NCBI RefSeq assembly: GCF_014648195.1 | Contig: NZ_BMQQ01000016.1 | Location: forward strand, 135,574 to 170,069 | Length of the DNA: 34,496 nucleotides | Reading direction: 5' to 3' | Origin: Streptomyces purpureus | GTDB lineage: Bacteria; Actinomycetota; Actinomycetes; Streptomycetales; Streptomycetaceae | Part shown: piece by piece, positions 14,733-22,979 of the stretch | How the letters are laid out: each line of letters begins with the position of its first letter | Position numbering within the stretch: position 1 is the first letter of the stretch | Program-made: the position numbers and the translations under genes | The notes under the pieces: generated by a model | The model's input: the letters and a program-made list of their open reading frames with translations, nothing else | The model's database searches: none | Told to the model about the DNA's origin: nothing

Positions 14733-17279
14733 ATGGGACGCGGCAAGCTACGGATCTACCTCGGCGCGGCACCGGGCGTCGGCAAGACGTACGCGATGCT
14801 CTCCGAGGCACACCGCCGCGTCGAGCGGGGCACCGACTGCGTCGTCGCCTTCGTCGAGCACCACGGTCGGCCGCGTACGAAAGTGATGCTGCACGGCCTG
14901 GAGACGGTCCCGCGCCGCGTGATCGGGTACCGCGACACCGCCTTCACCGAGATGGACGTCGACGCCGTCATCGACCGCGACCCCGCCGTCGCCCTCGTCG
15001 ACGAGCTCGCCCACACCAACGTCCCCGGCTCCCGTAACGCCAAGCGCTGGCAGGACGTCGAGGAGCTGCTCGCCGCCGGCATCGACGTCATATCGACCGT
15101 CAACATCCAGCACCTGGAGTCACTCGGCGACGTCGTCGAGTCCATCACCGGCGTCCGGCAGCGCGAGACCGTCCCGGACGAGATCGTCCGCCGCGCCGAC
15201 CAGATCGAACTGGTCGACATGTCGCCCCAGGCGCTGCGCCGGCGCATGGCCCACGGCAACATCTACACCCCGGACCGGATCGACGCGTCCCTCTCCAACT
15301 ACTTCCGGCCGGGCAACCTCACCGCCCTGCGGGAGCTGGCCCTGCTGTGGACGGCCGACCGGGTCGACGAATACCTCCAGCAGTACCGCGGCGAGCACAA
15401 CATCCGCTCCACCTGGCAGGCCCGCGAACGGATCGTCGTCGGGCTGACCGGCGGCCCCGAGGGCGGCACCCTGATACGGCGCGCGGCCCGGCTCGCCGAG
15501 AAGGGCGCCGGCGGGGAGGTCCTCGCCGTCTACGTCGCCCGCAGCGACGGCCTGACCGCCGCCTCCCCGAAGGAACTCGCCGTCCAACGCACCCTGGTCG
15601 AGGACCTCGGCGGCTCCTTCCACCACGTCATCGGCGACGACATACCCTCCGCGCTGCTCGAATTCGCGCGCGGCGTCAACGCCACCCAGATCGTCCTCGG
15701 CTCCTCGCGCCGCAAGAGCTGGCAGTACGTCCTCGGCCCCGGCGTGGGCCAGACCGTCGCCCGCGAGTCGGGGCCCGACCTCGACGTCCACATCGTCACC
15801 CACGACGAGGCCGCCAAGGGCCGCGGACTGCCGGTCGCCCGGGGCGCCCGGCTCGGCCGCCCCCGGATCATCTGGGGCTGGCTCGTCGGCGTCGTCGGCC
15901 CCGCGCTGCTCACGCTGCTGCTCACCCATGTCGACGCCGACCTCGGCCTCGCCAACGACATGCTGCTGTTCCTGTCGTTCACCGTGGCCTCCGCACTGCT
16001 CGGCGGACTCCTGCCGTCCCTGGCCTCCGCCGCCTTCGGCTCACTACTGCTCAACTACTACTTCGCCCCGCCGCTGCACCAATTCACGGTCTCCGACCCC
16101 CGGAACATCGTCGCGATCTCCGTCTTCTTCGGCGTCGCGATGTCCGTCGCCTCGGTCGTCGACCTGGCCGCCCGCCGCACCCACCAGGCCGCCCGCCTCC
16201 GTGCCGAGTCGGAGATCCTCTCCTTCCTCGCGGGCAGCGTGCTGCGCGGCGAGACGAGCCTGGACGCCCTCCTCGAACGGGTCCGCGAGACGTTCTCCAT
16301 GGAATCCGTCGCCCTGCTGGAGCGGGCGAGCGACGTCGACCCCTGGATGTGCGTGGCCGGTGTCGGACCCGGGCAGGCCGCCCGACCCGAGGACGCCGAC
16401 GTGGACATGCCGGTCGGGGACCGGCTCGCCCTCGCGCTCTGCGGCCGGGTGCTGCCTGCGGAGGACCGGCGCGTACTGGGCGCCTTCGCGGCTCAGGCCG
16501 CCGTCGTCCTCGACCGCCGGCGGCTGGTCGGCGAGGCCGAGGAGGCCCGCAAGCTGGCCGAGGGCAACCAGATCCGTACGTCCCTGCTGGCCGCCGTCAG
16601 CCATGACCTCCGTACACCGCTCGCGGGCATCAAGGCCGCCGTCTCCTCGCTGCGCTCCGACGACGTGGAGTGGTCCGACGACGACCGGGCCGAACTGCTG
16701 GAGGGCATCGAGAGCGGCGCCGACCGCCTCGACCTGCTCGTCGGCAACCTCCTCGACATGTCCCGGCTCCGGACGGGCACGGTCACCCCGCTCATCCGCG
16801 CCGTCGACCTCGACGAGGTCGTCCCCCTGGCGCTCGGCGGAGTCCCCGACGGCAGCGCCGAACTCGATATCCCCGAGACGCTGCCGATGGTCGAGGTGGA
16901 CAAGGGCCTGCTGGAGCGGGCCGTCGCCAACATCGTCGAGAACGCCGTCAAGTACAGCCCCGACCCGGTCCCGGTCGTGGTCGCGGCCAGCACACTGGGC
17001 GACCGCGTCGAGCTGAGGGTCGTCGACCGCGGCCCCGGCGTCCCCGACGAGAGCAAGGAAGGTATCTTCGAGCCCTTCCAGCGCTACGGGGACGCCCCCC
17101 GCGGCGCCGGAGTCGGTCTCGGACTCGCCGTCGCCCGCGGCTTCGTCGAGGCGATGGGCGGCACCATCACCGCCGAGGACACCCCCGGCGGCGGTCTCAC
17201 CATGGTCCTCACCCTCCGCGTGGCCCCCGGCCACGCCCCGGCGGCCTCCGCCGCTCTCCCCGCCCAGGTCACGTCATGA
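14733..17279 (+). CDS. kdpD: Sensor histidine kinase KdpD
   Basis: The 848-residue osmosensitive K+ sensor kinase has the N-terminal KdpD domain with an ATP-binding loop GAAPGVGKT (11-19) and VDELAHTNVPGS. A UspA-like domain follows at about 235-360, then four membrane helices (DUF4118) at about 379-480, a GAF-like region, a HisKA domain with phosphoacceptor His624 (AVSHDLRTPL) and a HATPase domain (NIVENAVKYS, GVGLGLAVAR). KdpD responds to K+ limitation or turgor, phosphorylates KdpE and normally controls kdpFABC; no pump genes are in this window. ATG 14733 is chosen from the leaderless -10 position and the typical MGRGKLRIYLG start. The stop overlaps a possible kdpE ATG, so the pair is coupled. 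Confidence 0.94.
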   Translation: MGRGKLRIYLGAAPGVGKTYAMLSEAHRRVERGTDCVVAFVEHHGRPRTKVMLHGLETVPRRVIGYRDTAFTEMDVDAVIDRDPAVALVDELAHTNVPGSRNAKRWQDVEELLAAGIDVISTVNIQHLESLGDVVESITGVRQRETVPDEIVRRADQIELVDMSPQALRRRMAHGNIYTPDRIDASLSNYFRPGNLTALRELALLWTADRVDEYLQQYRGEHNIRSTWQARERIVVGLTGGPEGGTLIRRAARLAEKGAGGEVLAVYVARSDGLTAASPKELAVQRTLVEDLGGSFHHVIGDDIPSALLEFARGVNATQIVLGSSRRKSWQYVLGPGVGQTVARESGPDLDVHIVTHDEAAKGRGLPVARGARLGRPRIIWGWLVGVVGPALLTLLLTHVDADLGLANDMLLFLSFTVASALLGGLLPSLASAAFGSLLLNYYFAPPLHQFTVSDPRNIVAISVFFGVAMSVASVVDLAARRTHQAARLRAESEILSFLAGSVLRGETSLDALLERVRETFSMESVALLERASDVDPWMCVAGVGPGQAARPEDADVDMPVGDRLALALCGRVLPAEDRRVLGAFAAQAAVVLDRRRLVGEAEEARKLAEGNQIRTSLLAAVSHDLRTPLAGIKAAVSSLRSDDVEWSDDDRAELLEGIESGADRLDLLVGNLLDMSRLRTGTVTPLIRAVDLDEVVPLALGGVPDGSAELDIPETLPMVEVDKGLLERAVANIVENAVKYSPDPVPVVVAASTLGDRVELRVVDRGPGVPDESKEGIFEPFQRYGDAPRGAGVGLGLAVARGFVEAMGGTITAEDTPGGGLTMVLTLRVAPGHAPAASAALPAQVTS

Positions 17280-17332
17280 CCACCAGCCGGCTCATGACCC
17301 CGATGACCCCGACAGAAAGCAGGTCCGCAGCC

Positions 17333-18019
17333 ATGACCCGGGTTCTCGTGGTCGACGACGAGCCGCAGATCGTCCGCGCTCTCGTGATCAACCTGAAGGC
17401 ACGCAAGTACGAGGTGGACGCCGCGCCCGACGGCGCCACCGCCCTCAAGCTCGCCGCCGAACGCCACCCCGACGTCGTCGTCCTCGACCTCGGGCTGCCC
17501 GACATGGACGGCGTAGAGGTGATCAAGGGTCTGCGCGGCTGGACCCGCGTCCCGATTCTGGTCCTGTCCGCCCGCCACACCTCCGACGAGAAGGTCGAGG
17601 CCCTCGACGCCGGGGCCGACGACTACGTCACCAAGCCCTTCGGCATGGACGAGCTTTTGGCCCGGCTGCGGGCTGCCGTCCGCCGCGCCGAGCCGGTGGG
17701 CGGCGGCGAGGACGGGGTGGTCGTGGTCGAGACGGACGGATTCACCGTCGACCTGGCTGCCAAGAAGGTCCACCGCGACGGCCGTGACGTCCGCCTCACC
17801 CCCACCGAGTGGCACCTGCTCGAAGTGCTCGTACGCAACAGCGGCCGCCTGGTCAGCCAGAAGCAGCTCCTCCAGGAGGTCTGGGGCCCTTCCTACGGCA
17901 CCGAGACCAACTATCTGCGCGTCTACATGGCCCAGCTGCGGCGCAAGCTGGAGGCCGACCCCTCGCACCCGAAGCACTTCGTCACCGAACCCGGGATGGG
18001 CTACCGCTTCGAACACTGA
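17333..18019 (+). CDS. kdpE: Response regulator KdpE
   Basis: The 228-residue OmpR-family regulator starts MTRVLVVDDEPQIVRAL, with phosphoacceptor Asp52 (DVVVLDLGLPDMDG), the conserved lysine in DDYVTKPF, and a C-terminal winged helix (LTPTEWHLLEVLVRN ... VYMAQLRRKLEADP). It is the partner of KdpD and would activate K+ uptake genes. An in-frame ATG at 17276 overlaps the kdpD stop (ATGA) and would add 19 residues (MTTSRLMTPM...) unlike family members, so 17333 is preferred. The overlap may still provide coupling. The receiver and DNA-binding domains are intact. Confidence 0.92.
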   Translation: MTRVLVVDDEPQIVRALVINLKARKYEVDAAPDGATALKLAAERHPDVVVLDLGLPDMDGVEVIKGLRGWTRVPILVLSARHTSDEKVEALDAGADDYVTKPFGMDELLARLRAAVRRAEPVGGGEDGVVVVETDGFTVDLAAKKVHRDGRDVRLTPTEWHLLEVLVRNSGRLVSQKQLLQEVWGPSYGTETNYLRVYMAQLRRKLEADPSHPKHFVTEPGMGYRFEH

Positions 18020-18069
18020 GCCTCTTGAGTCCCGTCACACGGCCCGGATCCCCTCACATAGGGGCCCGG

Positions 18070-18075
18070 TACGCT
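18070..18075 (+). promoter_or_regulatory. -10 element of a probable leaderless OB-fold gene transcript
   Basis: TACGCT lies 6 nt before the ATG of the OB-fold gene, and no ribosome site is present. Confidence 0.45.
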
Positions 18076-18081
18076 TTCTGT

Positions 18082-18480
18082 ATGAGTGCTGCACCGCGTA
18101 CAGAGAAGCCGGCCGGGCGTTTCCGCCGGATGCTCGACCGCCTGTCGTCCTCCCAGGAGGACCTGGAGTCCGAAGAGCTCCAGGAAGACGCGCAGGCGTC
18201 GGGGTGCACCCCGATCTCCGACTGCAACGACCGCCAGATAGTGAAGGTGACTGGTACCTTGCGCACGGTCACCCTGCGTCCGCGCGCCGGTGTGCCGGCG
18301 CTGGAGGCGGAACTGTTCGACGGCACGGCCCCGCTCGACGTGGTGTGGCTGGGCAGGCGGTCCATCGCGGGCATAGAACCGGGCCGTAAGCTCATCGCCT
18401 CCGGCCGTATCTCCCTGAGCCACGGCCGCCGGGTCCTCTTCAACCCCAAATACGAGCTCCGACCCCTCGGACAGGAGTAG
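18082..18480 (+). CDS. OB-fold nucleic-acid-binding domain protein
   Basis: The 132-residue protein has a charged N-terminal region (residues 1-40) and then a compact OB-fold: IVKVTGTLRTVTLRP, ALEAELFDGTAPLDVVWLGRRSI and KLIASGRISLSHGRRVLFNPKYEL. Two cysteines precede the fold (SGCTPISDC). It corresponds by synteny to Rv2694c of M. tuberculosis. It may bind single-stranded nucleic acid, as OB folds often do; the actual ligand is unknown. It lies 3 bp upstream of the DUF3159 gene, so they form an operon. A possible leaderless promoter overlaps the space after kdpE. Confidence 0.88.
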   Translation: MSAAPRTEKPAGRFRRMLDRLSSSQEDLESEELQEDAQASGCTPISDCNDRQIVKVTGTLRTVTLRPRAGVPALEAELFDGTAPLDVVWLGRRSIAGIEPGRKLIASGRISLSHGRRVLFNPKYELRPLGQE

Positions 18481-18483
18481 CCG

Positions 18484-19221
18484 GTGACGTCACTCGACAA
18501 GCCGACCACCGAGCACGACACCCAGCAGCCGGACCACGACACGAAGGCGGTCACCGAGGCCGCCCTCTTCGAGGCCTTCGGCGGACTGCGCGGCATGGTG
18601 GAGACGGTCCTCCCCGGCCTGCTCTTCGTGACGATCTACACGATCAACAAAGACCTGCACATCTCGGCCATCGCAGCCCTGACGGTGTCCCTGGTCCTCG
18701 TCGCCGTCCGGCTGGTCCGCCGCGACACCGTCAAGCACGCCTTCAGCGGCGTCTTCGGCGTCGCCTTCGGTGTGGTCTTCGCGATGATGACCGGCAACGC
18801 CAAGGACTTCTACCTGCCGGGCATGCTCTACACCCTCGGGCTCGGTGTCGCCTACATCGCCACCACCCTCGCCGGTGTCCCGCTGATCGGCCTGATCCTC
18901 GGCCCGGTCTTCAAGGAGAACCTCTCCTGGCGCACCCGTAACCCCGGTCGCAAGAAGGCCTACGCCAAGGCCAGCTGGGCGTGGGGTCTCATCCTGCTCG
19001 GCAAGTGCGCGATCCTCTTCCCGCTCTACTGGTGGGCCGACACCACCCAGCTCGGCTGGGTCCTGGTCGCCCTGAAGATCCCGCCGTTCCTGCTGGCGGT
19101 CTATCTGACCTGGCTCTTCCTGGCGAAGGCGCCGCCGCCGATCGACGTCTTCGCCGAGATGGAGGCGGAGGAGCGGGCCGAGAAGGAGCGCAAGGCCGCG
19201 GCGCGGCAGCGCGAGGCGTAG
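18484..19221 (+). CDS. DUF3159 multi-pass membrane protein
   Basis: The 245-residue protein has a hydrophilic N-terminus of about 35 residues and then roughly six membrane helices, among them GMVETVLPGLLFVTIYTI, ISAIAALTVSLVLVAVRLV, FGVAFGVVFAMMTG, LYTLGLGVAYIATTLAG and WVLVALKIPPFLLAVYLTWLFL. An arginine/lysine-rich cytoplasmic tail follows (ERAEKERKAAARQREA). The WRTRNPGRKKAYAKASWAW loop is characteristic of DUF3159 (Rv2693c equivalent). GTG 18484 is 3 bp after the OB-fold gene stop and uses GGACAGGAG inside it as ribosome site. Function unknown; the neighbourhood of K+ genes is suggestive but not proof. Confidence 0.9.
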   Translation: MTSLDKPTTEHDTQQPDHDTKAVTEAALFEAFGGLRGMVETVLPGLLFVTIYTINKDLHISAIAALTVSLVLVAVRLVRRDTVKHAFSGVFGVAFGVVFAMMTGNAKDFYLPGMLYTLGLGVAYIATTLAGVPLIGLILGPVFKENLSWRTRNPGRKKAYAKASWAWGLILLGKCAILFPLYWWADTTQLGWVLVALKIPPFLLAVYLTWLFLAKAPPPIDVFAEMEAEERAEKERKAAARQREA

Positions 19222-19245
19222 CCCGCCCCTGGCCTTGGGGCGGAC

Positions 19246-19310
19246 GGCGAGCGCGGGCACGCGGCCCAATGAGCTCGGCGGCGAGCGCGGGCAGGCCCAG
19301 CGAGCTCGGC
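19246..19310. repeat. Imperfect tandem duplication, about 31-34 bp unit
   Basis: Two adjacent units begin GGCGAGCGCGGGCA and end GAGCTCGGC (19246-19279 and 19280-19310). A further partial unit (GGCGA) follows. It lies in non-coding DNA after the DUF3159 gene. Confidence 0.5.
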
Positions 19311-19376
19311 GGCGAACCGGCGGCCGGCCGGACCGGCGGTCCCGCCGCCGCACGCCGTACGCCGTAGCGGACGCAT

Positions 19377-19409
19377 CGGGGCCCGGAACCGTTCAGGTTC
19401 CGGGCCCCG
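19377..19409. terminator. Bidirectional terminator hairpin
   Basis: A perfect 14-bp stem (CGGGGCCCGGAACC / GGTTCCGGGCCCCG) encloses a 5-nt loop between the convergent DUF3159 and ceoC genes. Confidence 0.85.
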
Positions 19410-19427
19410 CGCCGTACCGGGTGGAGG

Positions 19428-20105
19428 TCAGCTCGTCGCGTCCTCGCGGCGCACCGACAGCAGGTCCTCCAGCTGTTCCTCGCGCGCCTGCGCCGCCACG
19501 AACAGCAGCTCGTCGCCCGCCTCCAGGGTCTCCTCGGCGCCCGGCGTCAGCACCCGCGAACCGCGGATGATCGTCACCAGCGTGGTGTCCTGCGGCCACT
19601 CCACCGCGCCGACCTGGGTGCCCGCGATCGCCGACTCCGGCGGCAGCGTCAGCTCGACCAGGTTCGCGTCGCCGTGGCTGAAGCGCAGCAGCCGGACCAG
19701 GTCGCCGACGCTCACCGCCTCCTCGACCAGCGCCGACATCAGACGCGGCGTGGAGACGGCGACATCGACGCCCCAGGCCTCGTTGAACAGCCACTCGTTC
19801 TTGGGGTTGTTGACGCGGGCGACCACCCGCGGCACCCCGTACTCCGTCTTGGCGAGCAGCGAGACGACCAGATTGACCTTGTCGTCACCCGTCGCCGCGA
19901 TGACCACGTTGCAGCGCTGCAGCGCGGCCTCGTCCAGCGAGGTGATCTCACAGGCGTCGGCGAGCAGCCACTCCGCCTGCGGCACCCGCTCCACCGAGAT
20001 GGCGGTCGGCGCCTTGTCGATCAGGAGCACCTCGTGCCCGTTCTCCAGGAGCTCGCCCGCGATGGAACGGCCCACCGCACCCGCGCCCGCAATCGCGACC
20101 CGCAT
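19428..20105 (-). CDS. ceoC: TrkA-type K+ transport regulator CeoC
   Basis: The 225-residue RCK protein has an N-terminal Rossmann NAD(H)-binding fold with MRVAIAGAGAVGRSIA and the acidic strand end LLIDK, then VVIAATGDDKVN. A C-terminal RCK_C domain follows at about 135-215 (ANLVELTLPPESAIAGTQVG, GDELLFVAAQ). Such proteins form gating rings on K+ carriers. The ATG shares one base with the ceoB stop (TGATG), so the two are coupled. Matched to CeoC of mycobacteria (Rv2692) by pair order. No Trk/Ktr membrane pore is encoded nearby. Confidence is high for the family. Confidence 0.92.
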   Translation of the reverse strand: MRVAIAGAGAVGRSIAGELLENGHEVLLIDKAPTAISVERVPQAEWLLADACEITSLDEAALQRCNVVIAATGDDKVNLVVSLLAKTEYGVPRVVARVNNPKNEWLFNEAWGVDVAVSTPRLMSALVEEAVSVGDLVRLLRFSHGDANLVELTLPPESAIAGTQVGAVEWPQDTTLVTIIRGSRVLTPGAEETLEAGDELLFVAAQAREEQLEDLLSVRREDATS

Positions 20106-20773
20106 CAGTGACCGCCCTCCTCGGGGCCCTCGGCGAAGGCCGCCTCGACCTTCTCGATCTCGTCCGTACGCATCATCACGTGCACGAGATCGCCCTCCTG
20201 CAGCACCGTCTGCGACGTCGGGAGCATCGCCTCACCCAGCCGGGTGAGGAAGGCGACCCGTACCCCGGTCTCGTCCTGCAGCTTGCTGACCTTGTGGCCG
20301 ATCCAGGCGGGGGAGGTGTGCACCTCGGCGAGCTGCACACCGCCGCTCGGGTCGCGCCACAGCGGCTCCGCGCCGGACGGCAGCAGCCGGCGCAGCATCT
20401 GGTCGGCGGTCCAGCGGACCGTCGCGACCGTGGGGATGCCCAGCCGCTGGTAGACCTCGGCGCGCCGCGGGTCGTAGATCCGGGCGGCGACGTTCTCGAT
20501 GCCGAACATCTCGCGCGCCACCCGGGCCGCGATGATGTTGGAGTTGTCGCCGCTGCTCACGGCGGCGAATGCACCGGCGTCCTCGATGCCCGCCTCACGC
20601 AGGGTGTCCTGGTCGAAACCGACACCCGTCACGCGGCGTCCGCCGAAGCCGGAGCCCAGACGGCGGAAAGCCGTCGGGTCCTGGTCGATGACGGCGACGG
20701 TGTGCCCTTGCTGCTCCAGGGTCTGCGCCAGAGCGGCTCCCACTCGGCCGCAGCCCATGATGACGATATGCAC
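20105..20773 (-). CDS. ceoB: TrkA-type K+ transport regulator CeoB
   Basis: The 222-residue RCK protein starts at GTG 20773 with MHIVIMGCGRVGAALA, a Rossmann dinucleotide loop followed by VAVIDQDPTAF and AFAAVSSGDNSNI. The RCK_C domain is at about 130-210 (GVQLAEVHTSPAWIGHKV, LQEGDLVHVMM). It is the first gene of a two-gene operon with ceoC. In mycobacteria CeoB and CeoC are the nucleotide-sensing subunits of K+ uptake. The closest membrane K+ transporter candidate here is the KimA-like permease 2.2 kb away, a pairing suggested by context only. Confidence 0.92.
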   Translation of the reverse strand: MHIVIMGCGRVGAALAQTLEQQGHTVAVIDQDPTAFRRLGSGFGGRRVTGVGFDQDTLREAGIEDAGAFAAVSSGDNSNIIAARVAREMFGIENVAARIYDPRRAEVYQRLGIPTVATVRWTADQMLRRLLPSGAEPLWRDPSGGVQLAEVHTSPAWIGHKVSKLQDETGVRVAFLTRLGEAMLPTSQTVLQEGDLVHVMMRTDEIEKVEAAFAEGPEEGGH

Positions 20774-21000
20774 CTGAACCTACCCCGCGCTCCTGGTCGC
20801 CCCGCTGACCTGCGAAAACACCCTGCTCACTCTTCTCTCTCAGCCTGCGCCCGGCCGCATGGGCAATCCTCAGGGCAACAGTGTGGGGTGTTGCCCGGAC
20901 ACGAGCTTAAGCCGCGAAGGGGCCGTTGCCCTCATCCGTAGGGATGGCCGGAGCGGCCTGGCCGGTTCCTCACTTGCGTGTCACGGAGTGTTCACGGCTC

Positions 21001-21024
21001 GCTCACCGACCCGGGCGGGTGAGC
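21001..21024 (-). terminator. Hairpin downstream of the tandem IclR gene
   Basis: GCTCACC / GGTGAGC forms a 7-bp stem around a 10-nt loop, 25 bp beyond the regulator stop on the minus strand. It is a likely terminator. Confidence 0.5.
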
Positions 21025-21048
21025 AGTCCCGGCCAAGGCGTGTGGCCG

Positions 21049-22734
21049 TCACCGGCCGACGCGGCTGAACCGGCCGGCGATGTGCAGATCGGCCTCGATC
21101 CGGGCGGCCGTGGCCCGCAGCTCGGGCAGGACCTCCACGACGCACTCCTCGATCCCGCGGCGGGTGCTGTGCATCGCCACGTTCAGCGCTGCCACGACCT
21201 TCCCGCCGAGGTCCCGTACCGGCACGGCGATCGACCGCAGACCCTCCTCCAGCTCCTCGTCCACGAGCGCGTACCCCTCCCGCCGCACCCGCTCCAGTAC
21301 GGCCGAGAGCTCCGCGGCCGCGGTGACGGTGTGCGGGGTCAGTGGCGTCCGCTCGGTTCGCGCGAGGTACCCGGCCCGTTCGGCGGCCGGGAGATCGGCG
21401 AGGATCACCCGCCCCATGGAGGTGGCGTACGCCGGGAAGCGGGTGCCCACCGCGATGTCGGCGCTCATGATCCGGCCGGTGGCGACCCGGGCCGTGTACT
21501 GGATGTCGTCGCCGACGAGCACCGCGAGGGAGGAGGAGTCGCGTACCCGGCGGGTGAGCGCCGCCAGATGGGGCGCGGCGATCTGCTCCAGCGTGGTGCG
21601 GGACAGCGGGGCGAAACCGAGCGACAGGACGCGCGGGGTGAGGCGGAAGCCGCGCTCGTACGAGCTGATCAGCCCGAGGTGCTCAAGGGTGATCAGGGCG
21701 CGCCGGGCGGTCGCCCTTGCCAGGCCGGTGGCCTCGGCGACAGCGCTGAGGGTGAGCTCGTCGCGGCCTTCGCCGAAGGCGGTCAGCACGGTCAGTCCGC
21801 GCGCCAGCGACTCGATGAACTCCCGGCCCAGCTCCTGCTTGGAGGCGGCCGTCCAGGCGGCGAGAGCGGTGGGCCGGTCGCGGTCGGCCGGCGGGCCCGC
21901 CTGACGCAGCCGGCTCTCCATGGCCCGGGCGGCCTGGTGCAGCCTGGGCAGAGTGGCTGTGCGCAGGGAGGTGGCGCTGTGCCGGCTGGTGTGGCTGACC
22001 ACATTCACCGCGCAGACGGTACGCCCGGCCGCGTCGCGCACCGGGACGGCGAGGGCGATCAGGCCGGGCTCGATGAGCTGGTCGTCGACGGCCCAGCCGT
22101 GCCGGGCCGCGTAGGCGGCGCAGCGGCGGAAGTCCGTACCCCGGCGGGGGCCGGCGCGCGGCGGTACGGCCGGAAAACCGCTGCCGTCCGGGTCGGCGGC
22201 GATGCGCCGCTCCCAGCGCTCCCACTGCTCCGGGGGCCAGTCGGCGGCGAACAGCGCGCCGGGCGCGGTCCGCTCGGCGGGCAGCAGGTCGCCGATGCGG
22301 AAGTGCAGCGACATGGCCCGGGGGCGGGTCGCCTGCTGGACGAAGCGGATGCCGTCCCCGTCGGCCACCGCGAGGGAGACGGACTCGTCCAGCTCCTCGG
22401 CGAGGGCGTCGGCGAGCCCGCCGAGGAGCCCCGGGAGCCGGATCGACGCCAGGTAGGCGTTGCCGAGCTCCATGAGCCGGGGGGCGAGGGTGGCGTCGCG
22501 GCCGTCGAGCCGGAGGTAGCCCATACGGGAGAGGGTGCCGGTCACCCGGTCGACCGTGGAGCGGGCGAGGCCGGTGCTCCGTTCGAGGTCGCCGAGGCTG
22601 AGGGTGCCGCCGGCGTCGGTGAGGCGGCGCAGGACCCCGATGCCGCGCATGAGCGGGGTGACCGCCTCGGCGGGGGCGTCCGTCCGTGCCTTCGGTCCGG
22701 GCGGCGGTCCAAGTGGGGGCTCGGGCGGGGGCAT
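21049..22734 (-). CDS. Tandem IclR-family transcriptional regulator (two complete modules)
   Basis: The 561-residue protein is about twice the usual IclR length. Module 1 has a winged helix at about 27-90 (LSLGDLERSTGLARSTVDR) and an effector domain at about 100-265 (LIALAVPVRDAAGR). Module 2 repeats this with a helix-turn-helix at about 290-350 (LTLSAVAEATGLARATARR) and an effector domain to about 545, including RSIAVPVRDLGGKVVAALNV. The second module resembles PcaR/PobR-type regulators of aromatic acid catabolism. ATG 22734 is preceded by GGAGAG. A TAGGCT -10 (minus strand, 22788-22783) and a palindrome at 22796-22811 lie upstream. No catabolic genes adjoin it, so the effector is unknown; it separates ceoB from the permease gene. 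Confidence 0.9.
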   Translation of the reverse strand: MPPPEPPLGPPPGPKARTDAPAEAVTPLMRGIGVLRRLTDAGGTLSLGDLERSTGLARSTVDRVTGTLSRMGYLRLDGRDATLAPRLMELGNAYLASIRLPGLLGGLADALAEELDESVSLAVADGDGIRFVQQATRPRAMSLHFRIGDLLPAERTAPGALFAADWPPEQWERWERRIAADPDGSGFPAVPPRAGPRRGTDFRRCAAYAARHGWAVDDQLIEPGLIALAVPVRDAAGRTVCAVNVVSHTSRHSATSLRTATLPRLHQAARAMESRLRQAGPPADRDRPTALAAWTAASKQELGREFIESLARGLTVLTAFGEGRDELTLSAVAEATGLARATARRALITLEHLGLISSYERGFRLTPRVLSLGFAPLSRTTLEQIAAPHLAALTRRVRDSSSLAVLVGDDIQYTARVATGRIMSADIAVGTRFPAYATSMGRVILADLPAAERAGYLARTERTPLTPHTVTAAAELSAVLERVRREGYALVDEELEEGLRSIAVPVRDLGGKVVAALNVAMHSTRRGIEECVVEVLPELRATAARIEADLHIAGRFSRVGR

Positions 22735-22795
22735 GGGCTCTCCGGGGAGCGGGGGACAGCGGCGGGTGGCGGCGCCGCCCTCAGCCTACAGCTCG

Positions 22796-22811
22796 GTGAA
22801 GGAAGCTTCAC
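22796..22811. promoter_or_regulatory. Candidate IclR operator over the regulator's own promoter
   Basis: GTGAAG-GAAG-CTTCAC is a perfect inverted repeat. On the minus strand it covers the -35 position relative to the TAGGCT -10 at 22788-22783, the expected place for autorepression. Binding by the tandem IclR protein is inferred. Confidence 0.45.
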
Positions 22812-22966
22812 ACCACGAACGATCGGTAGGGGCGGGCGGCGAGCATCGGCGGCCTGCCCGGACCCGGCGGCCCGCCTGCCACGGGCGGACGACGGCCAGG
22901 GGTCCATGGACGGGAGATTCGGTGAGGGATGGGGGTGGTGCGTCAGCGCCGGACATATGAACGGCT

Positions 22967-22972
22967 TACGAT
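22967..22972 (+). promoter_or_regulatory. -10 element of a probable leaderless KimA-like gene transcript
   Basis: TACGAT lies 7 nt before GTG 22980 and there is no ribosome site. I see no 5' leader long enough for a c-di-AMP riboswitch if this promoter is used. Confidence 0.5.
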
Positions 22973-22979
22973 CCTCTGC

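Noticed and set aside
17276..17332. Longer KdpE starting at the ATGA overlap with kdpD
   Set aside because: The added residues (MTTSRLMTPMTPTES...) are unlike KdpE proteins. The receiver domain begins directly at ATG 17333.
22735..22979. Possible c-di-AMP (ydaO-type) riboswitch before the KimA-like gene
   Set aside because: I considered it because B. subtilis kimA has one. I see no matching conserved segments in these 245 bp, and the -10 placement 7 nt before the GTG implies a leaderless mRNA.
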